This document shows, in pieces, positions 10,566 through 22,510 of a stretch of 64,000 nt of DNA. The stretch is from Siphonodentalium dalli. Taxonomy: Eukaryota; Mollusca; Scaphopoda; Gadilida; Siphonodentaliidae. The stretch lies in contig CP136061.1 of NCBI GenBank assembly GCA_032622095.1, positions 66,963,127-67,027,126 of the forward strand, in the 5' to 3' direction. Position 1 is the stretch's first letter. Every line of letters starts with the position of its first letter. The position numbers and the translations under genes are program-made. The notes under the pieces are model-generated. The model was not told where the DNA came from, ran no database searches, and saw only the letters and a list, made by a program, of their open reading frames with translations.

Positions 10566-13500
10566 GCCCAGTTTCATGAAGCAAGGTCTTATGCTGATCT
10601 TAAGATGGACTTAATCTAAGATGTAAGGTGGATCTTATGATGTTACTTTTCCGTTTCACGAACACGTTTCATAAAACAATCTTAAGTTACCCTCACACCA
10701 TAGCGATCACCAGTTGCGTATGGTTGCGAATAAAAAATAGTGGTCATAAGTTCCGAACGCAACTCACACGCAACTAATAAGTCTTATAGGCTTGAAGTAC
10801 GCAACAAGCACGCAGGTCATCGCAGACACACGCAGACACACGCAGACACACGCAGAGTAAGTTCGGAAATTTTGATCATGTTCAATAATTCTCTGCGAAA
10901 GCCTGCGATCAATTTATACGCAACAGGGACGCAACAGGTATACGATACGCACGCAACACGATCGCAACAGGTACGCAACTCATAAGTTATAAACGCAGGT
11001 GATCGCAGGTCCAAATTTGATGTATCTGGCCAGGTTTTGGTACCGTACATGTTGCGAATGAGTTGCGTACCTGTTGCGATCATTTTGCGATCGTGTTGCG
11101 TGCCTGTTGCGATCATGTTGCGTGTATAGCGTACCCCATGCAACCTATTGTGCTTATTCCCAGCATATCCCCAACCTATGCCCTGCGTATCCAACATATT
11201 AGTTGCGTGTGAGTTGCGTGTTAGTTGCGTACTACATGCGTGTTGAGAAATGGTATAAATAAACTTTTGGGGTCACTTTTATCTGATTTCTTGGTAGCTT
11301 TCCACATGTTGACTCTTCGATGACCAAATCAGTACTGAAGAAAATAATGAATCGGCAATTTTTATAGGTTTTTATCACGTGACAGATATTCGCAAATACC
11401 ACGCAACTAGCACGCAGGTCAAACGCAACTTGTAAGTTTTGAACGCAACTCAAACGCAACTCGTAAGTTCTGCACGCAACTCACACGCAACTCGCACACA
11501 ACCCACACGCAACCCACATGCAACCCACACGCAACTCACACGCAACCCATAGGTCGAATAGGTAACAAATTGACAAAATCGTTGATTTCGCTTGCGTTTG
11601 GTGCGTATACAAATATTTTTTACACGCAACTCATAGGTTTCAGCACACGCTATGGTGTGAGGGTACCTTAAGGTCCATCTTAAGTAGAAAGTTAAGTTCC
11701 CGCGGTTTTATACCGGGTATCGACCATTTATTACAGCTATGCGCAGAAAAAATTGGTTCTGTATATTCTATATGCCTAGGTACATTGCCTGGTGATGGAT
11801 AATAGGGCGTGTCTAGGCACAATCGTGATATTGTACTGAAAGGGCGATAATCAGAATAGTGACTGCTGCATATACTGCATGGGCACGCCTTTTAACTATG
11901 TTTTCGTATCAGATTCCATGCACATATAACTGTATGCTTCCAATTCCTATCATATACAAACAGAACGAGCCCCAATGTATTATTTAAGTTATTAAAGGGA
12001 CTTATACATCACAACTATATAGCCAGGGCAGGGCATATGTTAGCCCCTTTTGGGTTGCTGGTATTAGTTTATAATACATTATACGTCTTTGAAGCATCTA
12101 TAATACTAGGAAACCGAATATTTCCCCACAATGGCATGCACACGCAATACACCACGACGGAAGCACCATCAGTGTCTCCATTAATATGTTGTATACACAA
12201 TGTACAATTGCTGTACAATAGCTTCGACCGTGATAACACAGAGTGAATTTTTCCAGAACCTAAATCACCATCGCCGCTTTCATTGACTATATTAGTGTCC
12301 ATTAACGCAAAGATTAAATTCAGAAAAAGATAGCGCTCGTCGTACAAAATTAGTTCAGATTTTGCATCTTCCGAAAAATTATCTGATCAGTGATAAACAT
12401 AAGAATAGTCATGTCCAGAATGAGAATCCCTCCTGTGTGTCTAACTTAATTATGCAGCTTCTGTTGAACAAGATCGTCATGAAGGACCGCTTTGTTTACA
12501 ATATATGAACGCGATAACCTTCAGAAATATCAAATGCTGTTTCCAACTTGGTGGAAAAGTAAACTTGTCTACGTTATGTTACATCTGAACGGGTCATATT
12601 CAGACCAGGATACTTGCTGCTTTTGCAAGTACCATTGGTGTTTGAAACGTAAAACACATGTCATTAATATATCAATCGGGCTGTATTCACTATTCGTATT
12701 TACAGGCAACACCGCCGGAAAACAATATGGCGAATAATTTCTCGTCCCCAGATCGTCCCGATTGTACAAAGACATATGCATGTATTCCCCACACGCTTTT
12801 CAGTAAATACAAAAAACTAAAATACGGCATTCGTGTCCATGCAGTTACTGATTTCGCTCAGCACATTCGGAGTTGTTGCTATATGTCATTTCTGAGATGG
12901 GGCCACAAACTACACCAAGACTCGTGATGCCATTTTGTGTTACCCATTTGCACATCAAACACAACCACAATATAATATCAGGATACGCACTATACACGGT
13001 CCTCTCACGCCGCGCATAGTGGGTTAACTATAGATACATTTGAATTTAACTGTAACACATCTGGCGTTAGATATGACGGGTGGGTGGAATTAAAATGCTT
13101 TAGCCATGAACGGCCATAATACAAATATGGTATGTTTTCAGACATCCGACCTGCTGGCACCAGCAGGTCCCTAACCGCATTATTGTTGGGCTTATCTAGA
13201 AAGTTATTATACGCTTCCTGGTATCAACCTGTGCATGGCATGTATACAAATAATTGCAATTGTCGTCCTTTTCATTTTGTTGTCATAATGAGCTAAAACT
13301 TACACCGGGATACCAAAAGTCCATAATGTATCAGTCTACATGATAAAACTCCATGCCAAAACTCCGATCTATATGCTGTATTCTGAATGTACAGCCTTCC
13401 AGAAGTGATCCTACCTACTCGTCAGCATATAAAGATATGGGTAACATGACTGCCCATCCAGCATCGGATAACTGTCCATATTTGGGGTACCTCGTCTTAT

Positions 13501-13575
13501 AAGCAATTGTTCAGTCACTTCTGGAAATCACGAGTGCACATGGGGTGATACGGGACTTCAATACCATACTATACA
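10566..13575 (+). repeat. Segmental duplication, copy A (partner at 61979-64000)
   Basis: Excluding the insertion at 10687-11666, this segment is collinear and almost identical by eye with 61979 to the end of the window. It begins at CCCAGTTTCATGAAGCAAGG. Small indels and scattered substitutions separate the copies. Frames of 60-90 codons in this segment are shared only because the DNA is shared, and none resembles a known protein. The start region, with several CTTAAG/CATCTTAAG dyads, looks like a terminal-repeat element, so the whole unit could be a large transposon. Confidence 0.85.
10687..11666. mobile_element. 980-bp terminal-inverted-repeat insertion with GCAACTCACAC tandem core
   Basis: The ends are TTACCCTCACACCATAGCG and CGCTATGGTGTGAGGGTAC, an inverted repeat of about 18 bp. 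CTTAAG flanks both sides (10681-10686 and 11667-11672), and the duplicated segment at 62093-62098 has a single CTTAGG and no insert, so it is effectively an empty site. The interior is short units of (C)ACGCAACTC(A), reversing to TGTTGCGAT/GAGTTGCGT in the middle. No transposase is seen. The 6-bp flank does not point clearly to one superfamily. Confidence 0.85.
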
Positions 13576-14425
13576 GAGTAGCATACAATCGAAATATATA
13601 GGAACATAGTTTGACAGTTTCATGTGATTTGCCACATCGCTGGTATTTTCGTTGTTGGAAATGTCGCTTAGAGCCTTGACTTTGCTTTGTAACTTGTTAG
13701 TACAAGAAAATACCCCCCACTCGTTAAGCAGGTGACAAACTACAAGAGGTAAATCAACCAGGTTTCCATGTCCTTGTGTGCGCAATATGTGTCATGGAAA
13801 ATAATCCGGTAAATGTTAGAATACAAAATTCAACGAGTCTATTGGGTGATGATGAAACTGAACGAACCTGTATGATGTGACGGTTTGATAATTTGCTGGA
13901 TATGTCCTCTTGCGGACTGGGCAGCAATTGCTATTGGTCAATGAGAGCCATTTATACTTACTTTTAGAACGGTATACATGAGACCCAATGTATCAGTAGC
14001 TCCGTTGTTGTAACCACGTCTCGTTGATAAAGGGTAACTAACGTTCGTATCAACATGAGTTAATTGATGAGATATATATCCGAATTGGTTAATAGGTTAA
14101 TTATGTTATTCGCGGTCGCATTTTGTTACAAATAGCCATAGAGAGTGCCAAGTATGCTAAGATGTCGTGTTAGATTTAATATAACATTATTCCCTTATTC
14201 TTTTCGCAAAGATAGTCAGACAGCCATCTGACTTAAATCAATCATGTTTATTGTGAAATAGTTTGCACGACATGCCAACGATTTCGAAGAACAAATCTTA
14301 CTTGAGCGCGAATGAATGCAAAATTTGTCGATCCTCTCACTCATGGGTACCAATCTGGTTGTCATTTTAATATAACTAGCCACTGTTACGTTATAGTATT
14401 GCAAAAATTATATGAATATAATAAT
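13576..14425. other. No feature recognised
   Basis: Unique-looking AT-rich sequence. No splice-bounded coding segment, RNA gene or repeat was recognised. Confidence 0.45.
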
Positions 14426-14578
14426 ATTAATAATAATAATAATAATAATAATATTTGTATAGCGCTTATCCCCAATAAGCGGGCCCTAAGCGCTTGACAT
14501 AAACATAAACAAGAAATATAAATATACACAATATCAAAGTCACTTTCTGAAACGCCGCGCAAACAAGTAAGTTTTCAA

Positions 14579-14977
14579 TTACTTTTTAAAGTCGTCAAGA
14601 GATGGTGACTCTTTTATGTTCAATGGCAGAGGATTCCATGCATTTGCGCATGTTACTTTGAAAGATCGGTAGCCAATCGTGATCAAATTAGCACCAGATG
14701 GTGTCAAAAGAAGTTTGTCCTCTGAACGAAGTGATCGGAGTGGGACATACGGAACAAGGATATCACTGAAGTATGCTGGAAGAGATTTTGGGTCATGGGT
14801 TGCTTGATATGCATATGTAACAAGTTTATAAATAATCCTATCTGTCACAGGTAGCCAATGTAGTTCTTGCAACATTTCATCTGTGTCGTCAGATCTTTTA
14901 CGACACAGAACTATCCTTGCAGCAGTGTGTTGCAGACGCTGAAGCCTGGTAATTTGGATAGATGGTATACCAGCCAA
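14579..14977 (-). pseudogene. LINE ORF2 C-terminus (downstream of frameshift)
   Basis: The 132 residues begin MAGIPSIQITRLQRLQHTAA and include the ARIVL and LHWLPVTDRI motifs that follow the RT domain in CR1/L2-type elements. In the other frame just upstream, SRLDYCNSLL immediately precedes this start, so it is a continuation of the RT ORF and not a separate gene. Confidence 0.85.
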
Positions 14978-15009
14978 AAGAGAGTTGCAATAGTCAAGTC
15001 GACTGAGAA

Positions 15010-16560
15010 TCAGAGATGAAGCAAGTTTTTTTTAGCTGAGTCAGTGTTTATGTATTTCCTCATTTGACCCAGTTTTCGAAGTTCAATGTATATTGTCTTG
15101 CATATCTGGCTAATATGTGATGTCATAGAGAGTGACCTATCCAAAAATACACCAAGGTTCTTCGCGCTATCTGAGAAATAAACTTGGTTACCATCAATAA
15201 TCATAACATCTATGCCCACCTTTTCTATGTATGACGGCTTAGACACCCACATTACTTCAGTTTTGTCACTATTTAATTTTAGTTTATTAGCCAACATCCA
15301 CGATTTCACAGAACCGATGCAGTTTTCCATTACAGTGAGAAGAAAATAGGGGTTATCACCAGAAATGTAAAGCTGTGTATCATCAGCATACATGTGCGCA
15401 GAGACACTGTGTCGCCTGATGATCTCACCAAGTGGTTTGGTGTAGATTAAGTACAAGACAGGCCCCAGGACATATCCCTGAGGGACTCCATATTGCAGAT
15501 GAAAGGTTTTGGAAAACGCACTGCCAATTTGAATCCTCTGAACACGATTAGAGAGATATGAACCGAACCACTTGAGTGCGCTGTCAGATATCCCAAAAGA
15601 AATTTCCAATCGCTTCAACAGTATTTCGTGATCAAGAGTATCGAAAGCTGCGCTCATGTCAAGCAGGGATACTAGTGAAAACTTGTTATCATCACTGGCA
15701 AGAAGAAGGTCTGAAGTGATACACAACAATGCAGTTTCAGTACTGTGCCCATGTTTGTACGCTGACTGAATTTTTTCCAGAAGCAAATGTTTCTCCATAT
15801 GATCTCTCAGTTGTTTGAGGACAGCTTTTTCTAACAGCTTCGAGACGAATTGAAGGTTTGAGATGGGCCTATAGTTCTTTAGCAAGTCGGCATCCAGAGA
15901 ATTATTTTTAATCAGGGGAATCACAACGGCCTCCTTAAAACAGTCAGGAACAACACCTTCAGACAAAGACCAATTTATGAGCTTTGTGATTGGTTCTAAT
16001 ATAAAATCGATATGTTCCACCAGTAAAGAAGTTGGAATGGGATCCAAAACACATGTTTTTGAAGTGAATGATAAAATAAGTTCCTTGACCTCATCACATG
16101 TAAGCTTGCAGAACGAACTAAGACTGTCACCAACGAACGGTTTGAACTCTGCTTCAGTATTTGATACATCTAGCTGGTAACGCAGGTTTGCAATTTTGTC
16201 ACGGAAATATTCACCAAAAGCATCCGGTAATTCACTTTCTTTAACATTAGTAGGAAGAATTGGTATTTTTTTCTTACCACTTAGTTCGTTGGTTATGGAA
16301 TAGATGACTTTTGTTGACTTAGCATTCGCGATTTTAGAGTTATAGTATTCCGAACGGGCAGATCTAGTCATTTGATTCATACGGTTGTTCTTTTCAACAT
16401 AGATTTGACGATCAACTGTTAGACCGGATTTTCGCCATCTCCTCTCAGCATGCCGCTTATCAGCTTTGGCACTCTTTATTTCATCATTGAACCACGGGGT
16501 AGATGGACGACATCGAATTTTGCGTGTGACTAAAGGTGCATTGGTGTTAGTTCTTGTCAT
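15010..16560 (-). pseudogene. LINE reverse transcriptase (truncated, frameshifted)
   Basis: This 516-residue frame holds the RT domain: NYRPISN (229-235), the acidic motif DMSAAFDTLDH (301-311), GVPQGYVLGP (358-367; the usual Ser is Tyr) and the catalytic YADD (391-394). It ends at a run of eight A residues (minus strand). Reading on in the next frame gives KLASSLILSRLDYCNSLL, the expected continuation, so the run has most likely gained two bases. The N-terminal endonuclease is missing. All catalytic aspartates are intact, so decay is modest. Confidence 0.9.
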
Positions 16561-16570
16561 GACATATCAG

Positions 16571-17370
16571 TAGAAATACATAAGTATAGTGTATCATATA
16601 AGGTAGCAATACACAGTTGTTTATTGTGATAGCTATGAAGTAGGATTGTACTTCTCAGCTATACCATGAATCTTGGCAAGCAAGAAACAGAACGTTGTTT
16701 ATCAACACAAACAATAGTAAAATTAATTATTTGGCTGTCACTTGGCCTGCTTGTCTCACGGTTCTTTGCGCTGTAACCTTTAATTAAATTTTCATGTTAA
16801 CGTCATTTGAACCTTGTTTAGCTGAAGTTAGCAGGCTTGAATCGTATTGATGTCTACGGGAGATAAAAATAGAATAGACCCCATAGGTGGATAATATATC
16901 CGTATATGGAGTAGCGTCCCGAATGAAGCTTAAAGTGATAAATTGTGAATACCAGGTTCTGAAATATGGATGAAGTTATTCAACAAATATAGCATATGTG
17001 GAGTTTTTTGTCTATATATAGGTTATTGACCTCCCAGGACATATTCATTCAGCTGAAATGAACATCATCATACACCAGGCACGATCCCCGGAAATATTTG
17101 AAGTATACTATTATATAGATATATATATCAATGCGTCGAATCATGAATTTGACAATAGATAAGTTTGGTGAAATTAAAACATTGAATAATAAATTGTGAT
17201 AAATTAAAGTTGTATATCTGCTTCCTGGTGGAGCGATATCGTTAGGTGTCTCATCGACGTATCAGGATGACAGGAATGATAACCAAATTATAGATCAGTT
17301 CATGGATCTCTAATCTGGCTATATTCTCAGGTAATTAAACTTGTTTGATAATAAAGATAATGTGTGGAGT
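16571..17370. other. No feature recognised
   Basis: AT-rich sequence between the LINE and the next repeat. Nothing recognisable was seen on either strand. Confidence 0.45.
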
Positions 17371-17408
17371 ATCATCACTAAATTCATCGTCTGGAGACCT
17401 CATTCTGC
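17371..17408. repeat. Hairpin MITE, AGAATGAGGTC family, partial copy
   Basis: This stretch matches only the right arm of the family at 40559-40647: TCACTAAATTCATCGTCTGG then GACCTCATTCTGC. Confidence 0.55.
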
Positions 17409-17784
17409 AAATGTCCAAAACGCAATAATTTGAGACCTGTATGTTTACCCAGTTTACTAATCATTCTTCACTTTTATCCATTGATCTCAGCTATTATCAG
17501 ATTATAGAAACAATGAAAATTAACAATGTGAAAAATTACGGCAGCTCTATTCCTTTTATTTTGTATATTGATTCCATGCTATACAATAGTTTGAAACGAT
17601 TAATCGACTAGATTTTCAGCCAAAATCAACTACAAAACCGGCAGTCGACTAACTGCCCTTTTTACCAAGGATGATAACACTCTAGTTATAACTTATTCAT
17701 GAATGCATGTATTATAAGGACATAATTTGCATCATCCATGTGAAAGCACAGACAGGAGTTTTAGAAGGTGTAAATAGAAATTCA

Positions 17785-18295
17785 GATTTATGGAGGCACG
17801 ACTCAGTATTAGTATCCATTTCTTCAAATGTGCTTGACTCAATGTCGTAAAGGCCACGTATCGATCGGAATGGCACTTAGAGATGTCCCTCAACTCAGAT
17901 CAAGCTTGACATCCGATCCCGATTTTCGCTCATGTCGGGGGTCGCAGCCGTGCCAAACTCATCTAGCCCAGACTATGATGATCTTTTCCGTGACCTGACC
18001 ACCTCGGTTAAGAGGACACCATTAAAAATTAAGCCCGTTCAACGAGAGCGTATCAGTCTGAACATGGGTTAGAATATTGAAACACAATGGATCTACCATT
18101 ATATTGGAACAGCACAATGCACTTCATCCGAAAGTGTATATGTGACGCTACGGTTACAGGTACCGGTGTATATGAGATTTATAGAGGCATCGACTCAGTA
18201 TGAGTTTTCATTGCTTAAAATGTGCTTGCTTCAATAATCGTGAACAAATTCTTATATTTTATCGAAATGGCCATGTATCGATCGGAATGGCGTCT
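17785..18295 (+). repeat. Diverged direct repeat pair (17785-17885 and 18176-18295)
   Basis: Shared landmarks are GATTTAT(A/G)GAGGCA, ACTCAGTAT, TTCAAATGTGCTTG-like sequence and TATCGATCGGAATGGC. The second copy lies just upstream of the candidate first exon at 18426. Confidence 0.55.
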
Positions 18296-18425
18296 ATGTC
18301 GGGATTCGAATACATGCCATCCTCGTCCAATCCAGACTGCGATTATCGTTTAGTTATAGTTCATTGTCTGTTCGTTCGATACATGGTTCACGTTGTTCGT
18401 CTGCCATACACGAAAACATACTTCG

Positions 18426-18480
18426 ATGGAGTTCAGGATGGTGCTGTTAAGTGTGTTTACGATCTTGATTCTAGTAGGAG
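18426..18480 (+). CDS. Candidate first exon encoding a signal peptide
   Basis: The 55-bp segment reads MEFRMVLLSVFTILILVG and ends at G|GTATGT, a strong donor. A short start, a basic residue, then a run of about 12 hydrophobic residues and a small-residue end is a good secretion signal, and a signal-peptide exon followed by a phase-1 intron is common in receptor genes. No downstream exon was found before the repeats at 18.8 kb and beyond, so the gene is incomplete or the call is wrong. It has no similarity I can name. Confidence 0.3.
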
Positions 18481-18789
18481 GTATGTATACCTGTATATGC
18501 TATCTATATATGTCACGAAACGTTAACGGCACAAACAAGGGCATGCAGAGAGTCGCGGAAAATACAGAATATTGGTCCAGTTTCCAATCAGTCTGATAAA
18601 TATCCAGACTCCGTCTCATTACATTCAACTACGTAAGTTGATTGAAATGAAACACGGTCTAATTTATTTAGACTGGTTTCCAATACGATATAATTTTTCC
18701 ACGTCCATTTAAAATAGTATACATATGGCAACCAAAGTGATAATAAATGTCCATGCTCGTGAACTGAACCAGAACAGAACATTTATCAA

Positions 18790-19412
18790 AATATGGAGCT
18801 ACGCTGAAATTTCAATTTAACCCATCTTGTAATGGGTTTTCCAAATTTAAAGAGCGTTTCCTGATTATATAATTTATTAAATGTCGCAATTAATCTTACC
18901 ATGAAATATGCGATTTAAAATGCGGCGTATACAATAAGTATGATTCTGTGAGACATAATGCCAAATTTGGATGGCAAAATTGGAAGTCTCGTACAAGATG
19001 GCGTCAAAATGGCAGCCGTAAGTGGAAAATTTGACTTTTTTCACTAATATCCTCTAGATCAGTGTCTGCTGTATGGAAATGGTTCTGAATGGTGACTTTA
19101 TTTTTGCATTATTCATATTAACTGATCATTGGAGCAATGAAATATGCAATGTTTAAGGTCCTGGCCCCTTCCGATTCATCAAAAATTAGATTTTACAGAT
19201 CTCGGTATGAAATTTCACCAAAAACACCTTTAGGATTCTAGTCATATTTTAACAAGAAACGGTCAGAATTGTGCAAACTAAGTGAGTAACTTCTGAATAT
19301 TTCAACTCAATGGAACCAAACATGTCACTTGGTCTGAAAATGGCTGCTGAAATGGCGACCAAAACCTGGGAAAGTGTAACTATTGGCCCAGCATGCCATT
19401 TAATCGCTTACA
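18790..19412 (+). repeat. Interspersed repeat family D, copy 1 (inverted partner at 29960-30575)
   Basis: Shared with the reverse strand of 29960-30575: TACGCTGAAATTTCA, TTAAAGAGCGTTTC, TTAATCTTACCATG, ATTTGACTTTTTTCACTAAT, TTGTGCAAACTAAGTGAG-like and TTCAACTCAATGGAACCAAA. The copies are clearly diverged. A weaker relative (AAGATGGCTTCCAAAATAGT) lies at about 28130. Confidence 0.7.
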
Positions 19413-19445
19413 AGTCGCGACCTGATTTCCAGGTTGTCCTAAGTG
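19413..19445 (-). repeat. Terminal motif of repeat family C, inverted
   Basis: TCGCGACCTGATTTCCAGG followed by TTGTCCTAAGTG is the reverse complement of the end shared by the two direct copies at 23715-24095 and 27557-27937. Confidence 0.6.
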
Positions 19446-21120
19446 ACCTTTTTTGGTGAAAATGAGATATTGGTATCGTTGAACGCAGAATTCCATAGCG
19501 CTTCCAATGGTGGAAACGGGAAGTTCGTATTTTCACTTCTCGCGAAGATATCAGGCATTCTTTTCTGTCCGTTGTTCCTGAAATACAATGTATTTAACTT
19601 CCAGGTTGTCACATCTCATTTTAAGCATTATAGCCTTTAGCCTTACTTCCACTTTGAACTGGAATTAATTGAATATTATTTTAGCGACATAGGACATTGT
19701 GGAATTGAAGATCTGCTTGGAACAAAATAGAATTGTCACAATTGCATGTGATGGGTAAGCACATTATTGCATAATTATAGGACAACATGGAATTGAATTT
19801 GGTTGTTATTACTGACGTATATATTTATATAATATCAGAATATACATGTAGTATGATTAACATCTGCATAATTATAAATTATCCGTACGTGCCATGGGCT
19901 GGGATGACTGTAGCCCTCCCAAGACATTTTGCAAGTTTGAAATTTGGGCGTTTTCGGGAAAAAGTCGGGCAATTTGTATGGTGATTCGGCGGGGAAATTG
20001 TTTCTCATACTTCCGGCCGAAATATACACAATTATGCATGTATTTTAATATATGTAACAATTATAGGATACATACCACACAGTTAATCGATCTACATAAT
20101 AGCGGACCCATATACTACAACTTAGTTTGTCGACAGGGGTGTGGCGAAGGTGTCATGAATTTGGAGGGAATTCCCAACTTCCCACTTAAGAAATTCCTAT
20201 TGAACCACCAGTCATAGCTGCCCAATGTGTACCCCTCTCATGTCCCCATTTTTTATAAGTATTGAAATTATAATGATATTGATATTTGGTAGCGTTGTAT
20301 ATACTTGTCTCCGAGACTTGTCGAGCGTTGCCCTTTGTGTATACCTGGGACTTAAACAAATATCCGGGATAAATTGCTCTTTGTAGATACCTGGGACTAA
20401 AAAGATGAATCTATACTATGGCTAACGCCCGTAGATATCATATTCCACCAGTACAAAACCTGGGAACGTTTTGATGTTCTGACGTGGAACTTTATAACAT
20501 TGAATAAACATGACGGGAAACATATTCTTTGTCAATACATGTTCCTCAATAATCTACTTCACATTAGGGGGTGGTCCCTGCTCGAGATTGCATGCATTTT
20601 TTTACTTTACTTGTGTGAGTCAATATCGTAATAAACATTGCAAATAATAATCCGTGAGAAATTATGTACTATTTTATGCGATGCAAAGCAAAATCGGTCA
20701 CAAAGTCACTTACAACGTGTAATTTGGAGTTAAAACCTTCACCTACAGTGAAATACATTATTAAGGAACAGGTAATAACTAAGAAATATATTATTTGCCT
20801 GAAAACTGCACCAAAATATCTCGATGACGGCCCTACTATTTTTTTAATTCCGGCTTATCGGCCATCTGTAACATTATACTTCGCACCATCAGATAGTCAA
20901 ATAATGGAATTCGGGTAACCTTATTCTACGAAATCGAGAATATAGAAATCAACAACAATATTTGAGTGCGGTGTATGTGTACCCAAGTGTTTTCAATGCT
21001 ATACACTTCCCTGTCACAACATCAAAAAATGCCCGGGTTTTTTACTTGTGGAATATGATCTCTACGCGGGTGCTAAACAGAGTATAAATTCATAGCATGA
21101 TCAAGTTTCGTCTAATCAGG
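19446..21120. other. No feature recognised
   Basis: Short open frames only. No motif, splice-bounded exon or repeat partner was recognised. Confidence 0.4.
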
Positions 21121-21124
21121 CTAA

Positions 21125-22510
21125 CGGGTGTCAAAAACATTTCTTAATAATATACCAAACCAACCGACGAGTGTCCCAGTCCATAGAACCGGCATCCCAA
21201 AATCAGCCAAATTGTGTCGCAAACCACCTAACAGGTATCCCTATCAACCCAACTGGGGTCCCAAACCATTCAACTCCTGTCAAAGCCCGCCAAATGTGTG
21301 TTCCAAACCATGGTGTCCCAACCCATGCACCCTCTGAGTGTCTCAAACCATCCTTCAATTGAGTACCCCAACGTACCACCCAATGGGTGTCCCAAACCAA
21401 TCAATGAGTGTCCATAATCATCCAGTAAGTGCCCCAAGCCACATGACGATTGCCTCAAATCAACAGGAGTGTCTAAAAATATTCAACTAGTGTCTCAAAC
21501 CACTCCTGAATGTCCCGTTCCATACAATGAGTGTCACAAACAAGTGTAGAAAACTACCCATCGAATATATCAAACCATCCAGCGAGTGTCCCATGGTTTG
21601 GTAAACTCATTGGATGATTTGGAAGACTCATTCGATGGAGGGTGTGTACACTATATATGACAGTTAGTAGATGTCTTGTGACGCCTGTTGGACGGGTTGG
21701 GAACTCATGTGATGGTTTGTGATACTAGTTTTATAGTGTGTGTCACCAACTGGGTGGTTTGTGACACCCATTGGGTAGTTTGGGACACCAATTGGTTGAT
21801 TTGGGACACTTCTTTTGTCATTGATTGTGCCATTTGGGACACAAGTTTTGATCGATTGAGACGAAAGAGTCGTTTTGGACACCTGTTGTGTGACAGGGCA
21901 CTACCCAGATGGCTTGGGACACTAGATGTGTGGCATGAAGTACATCATGGATGCCTATTTGTCATTCGTTCTGTGGTTTCTGACATCCAGACCCACTGTG
22001 TGATTTGTGATACCTTTGTGTGGTTTTTGGGCGTTCATTGAATGGTTTGGCAGACTCGTTGTGTGTACTTTGTATGATTTGGAGCACTAATTGGATGGTT
22101 AGGAACACACATTTGGGTACTTTGAGATACCGGTGGGGTGGTTTGGGACACAACCTGTGTGGTTTGGAACACCAGTTGTATAGTTTGTGGCACTACCAGT
22201 GTGGTTTGGGACATTCACTGAATTGTTTGTGGCACTATAATCGGATGGATTGAGACATCATTTGGTGTTTGGTAAGCATGGTCTGGGGTACTATATGTGT
22301 GAGCTGGATACTATTTGAATATGGTTGTAGGCACTATACCTGGCTGGTTAATGGAACGCTATGTGTGGGTTACATAGGACACTCTGTCGGAAGTTTGGGA
22401 CAATATTTGGATTTGGGGTACTCGTCGTTTGGATTAGCAAGTTGGTTTTGCATACCAGGTGTGTGGTTTGTAACTCTGTATATGGTTTGATATATTCGTT
22501 ATCTGGTTCG
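21125..22510. repeat. Degenerate 21-bp tandem array that reverses orientation at about 21597
   Basis: From 21125 to 21596 the + strand repeats GTGTCCCAAACCAATCAATGA-like units. From 21597 to about 22510 it repeats the reverse complement, GGTTTGGGACACCCATTGG. Well-preserved neighbours are exactly 21 bp apart, and others vary. Because 21 is a multiple of 3, runs of open frame occur in several frames (for example a WDTNW-type heptad pattern at 21740-21850); these are properties of the repeat. Sixty or so units can be discerned. No flanking transposon ends were recognised. Confidence 0.8.

Larger units (their letters stand above)
14426..16570 (-). mobile_element. CR1/L2-like LINE, 5'-truncated
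   Basis: The minus strand carries the C-terminal two thirds of an ORF2 protein. It ends with a 3' tail in which AAGCGCTTAGGGCCCGC and GCGCTATACAAAT precede (ATT)n at 14426-14455. That GCGCTATA-AAAT-(ATT)n tail is characteristic of L2/CR1-clade LINEs. The apurinic endonuclease domain is missing, and coding similarity starts abruptly near 16560, so the copy is 5'-truncated, as is usual for target-primed insertion. Confidence 0.88.

Noticed and set aside
12037-12927. Frames in the duplicated segment, repeated at 62455-63317, as a conserved gene
   Set aside because: They are shared because the DNA is duplicated; the paired frames differ in length and start, and nothing resembles a known protein.
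21128-22490. Heptad-repeat proteins from the 21-bp array
   Set aside because: A 21-bp unit leaves several frames open automatically, and units are too degenerate for a consistent product.
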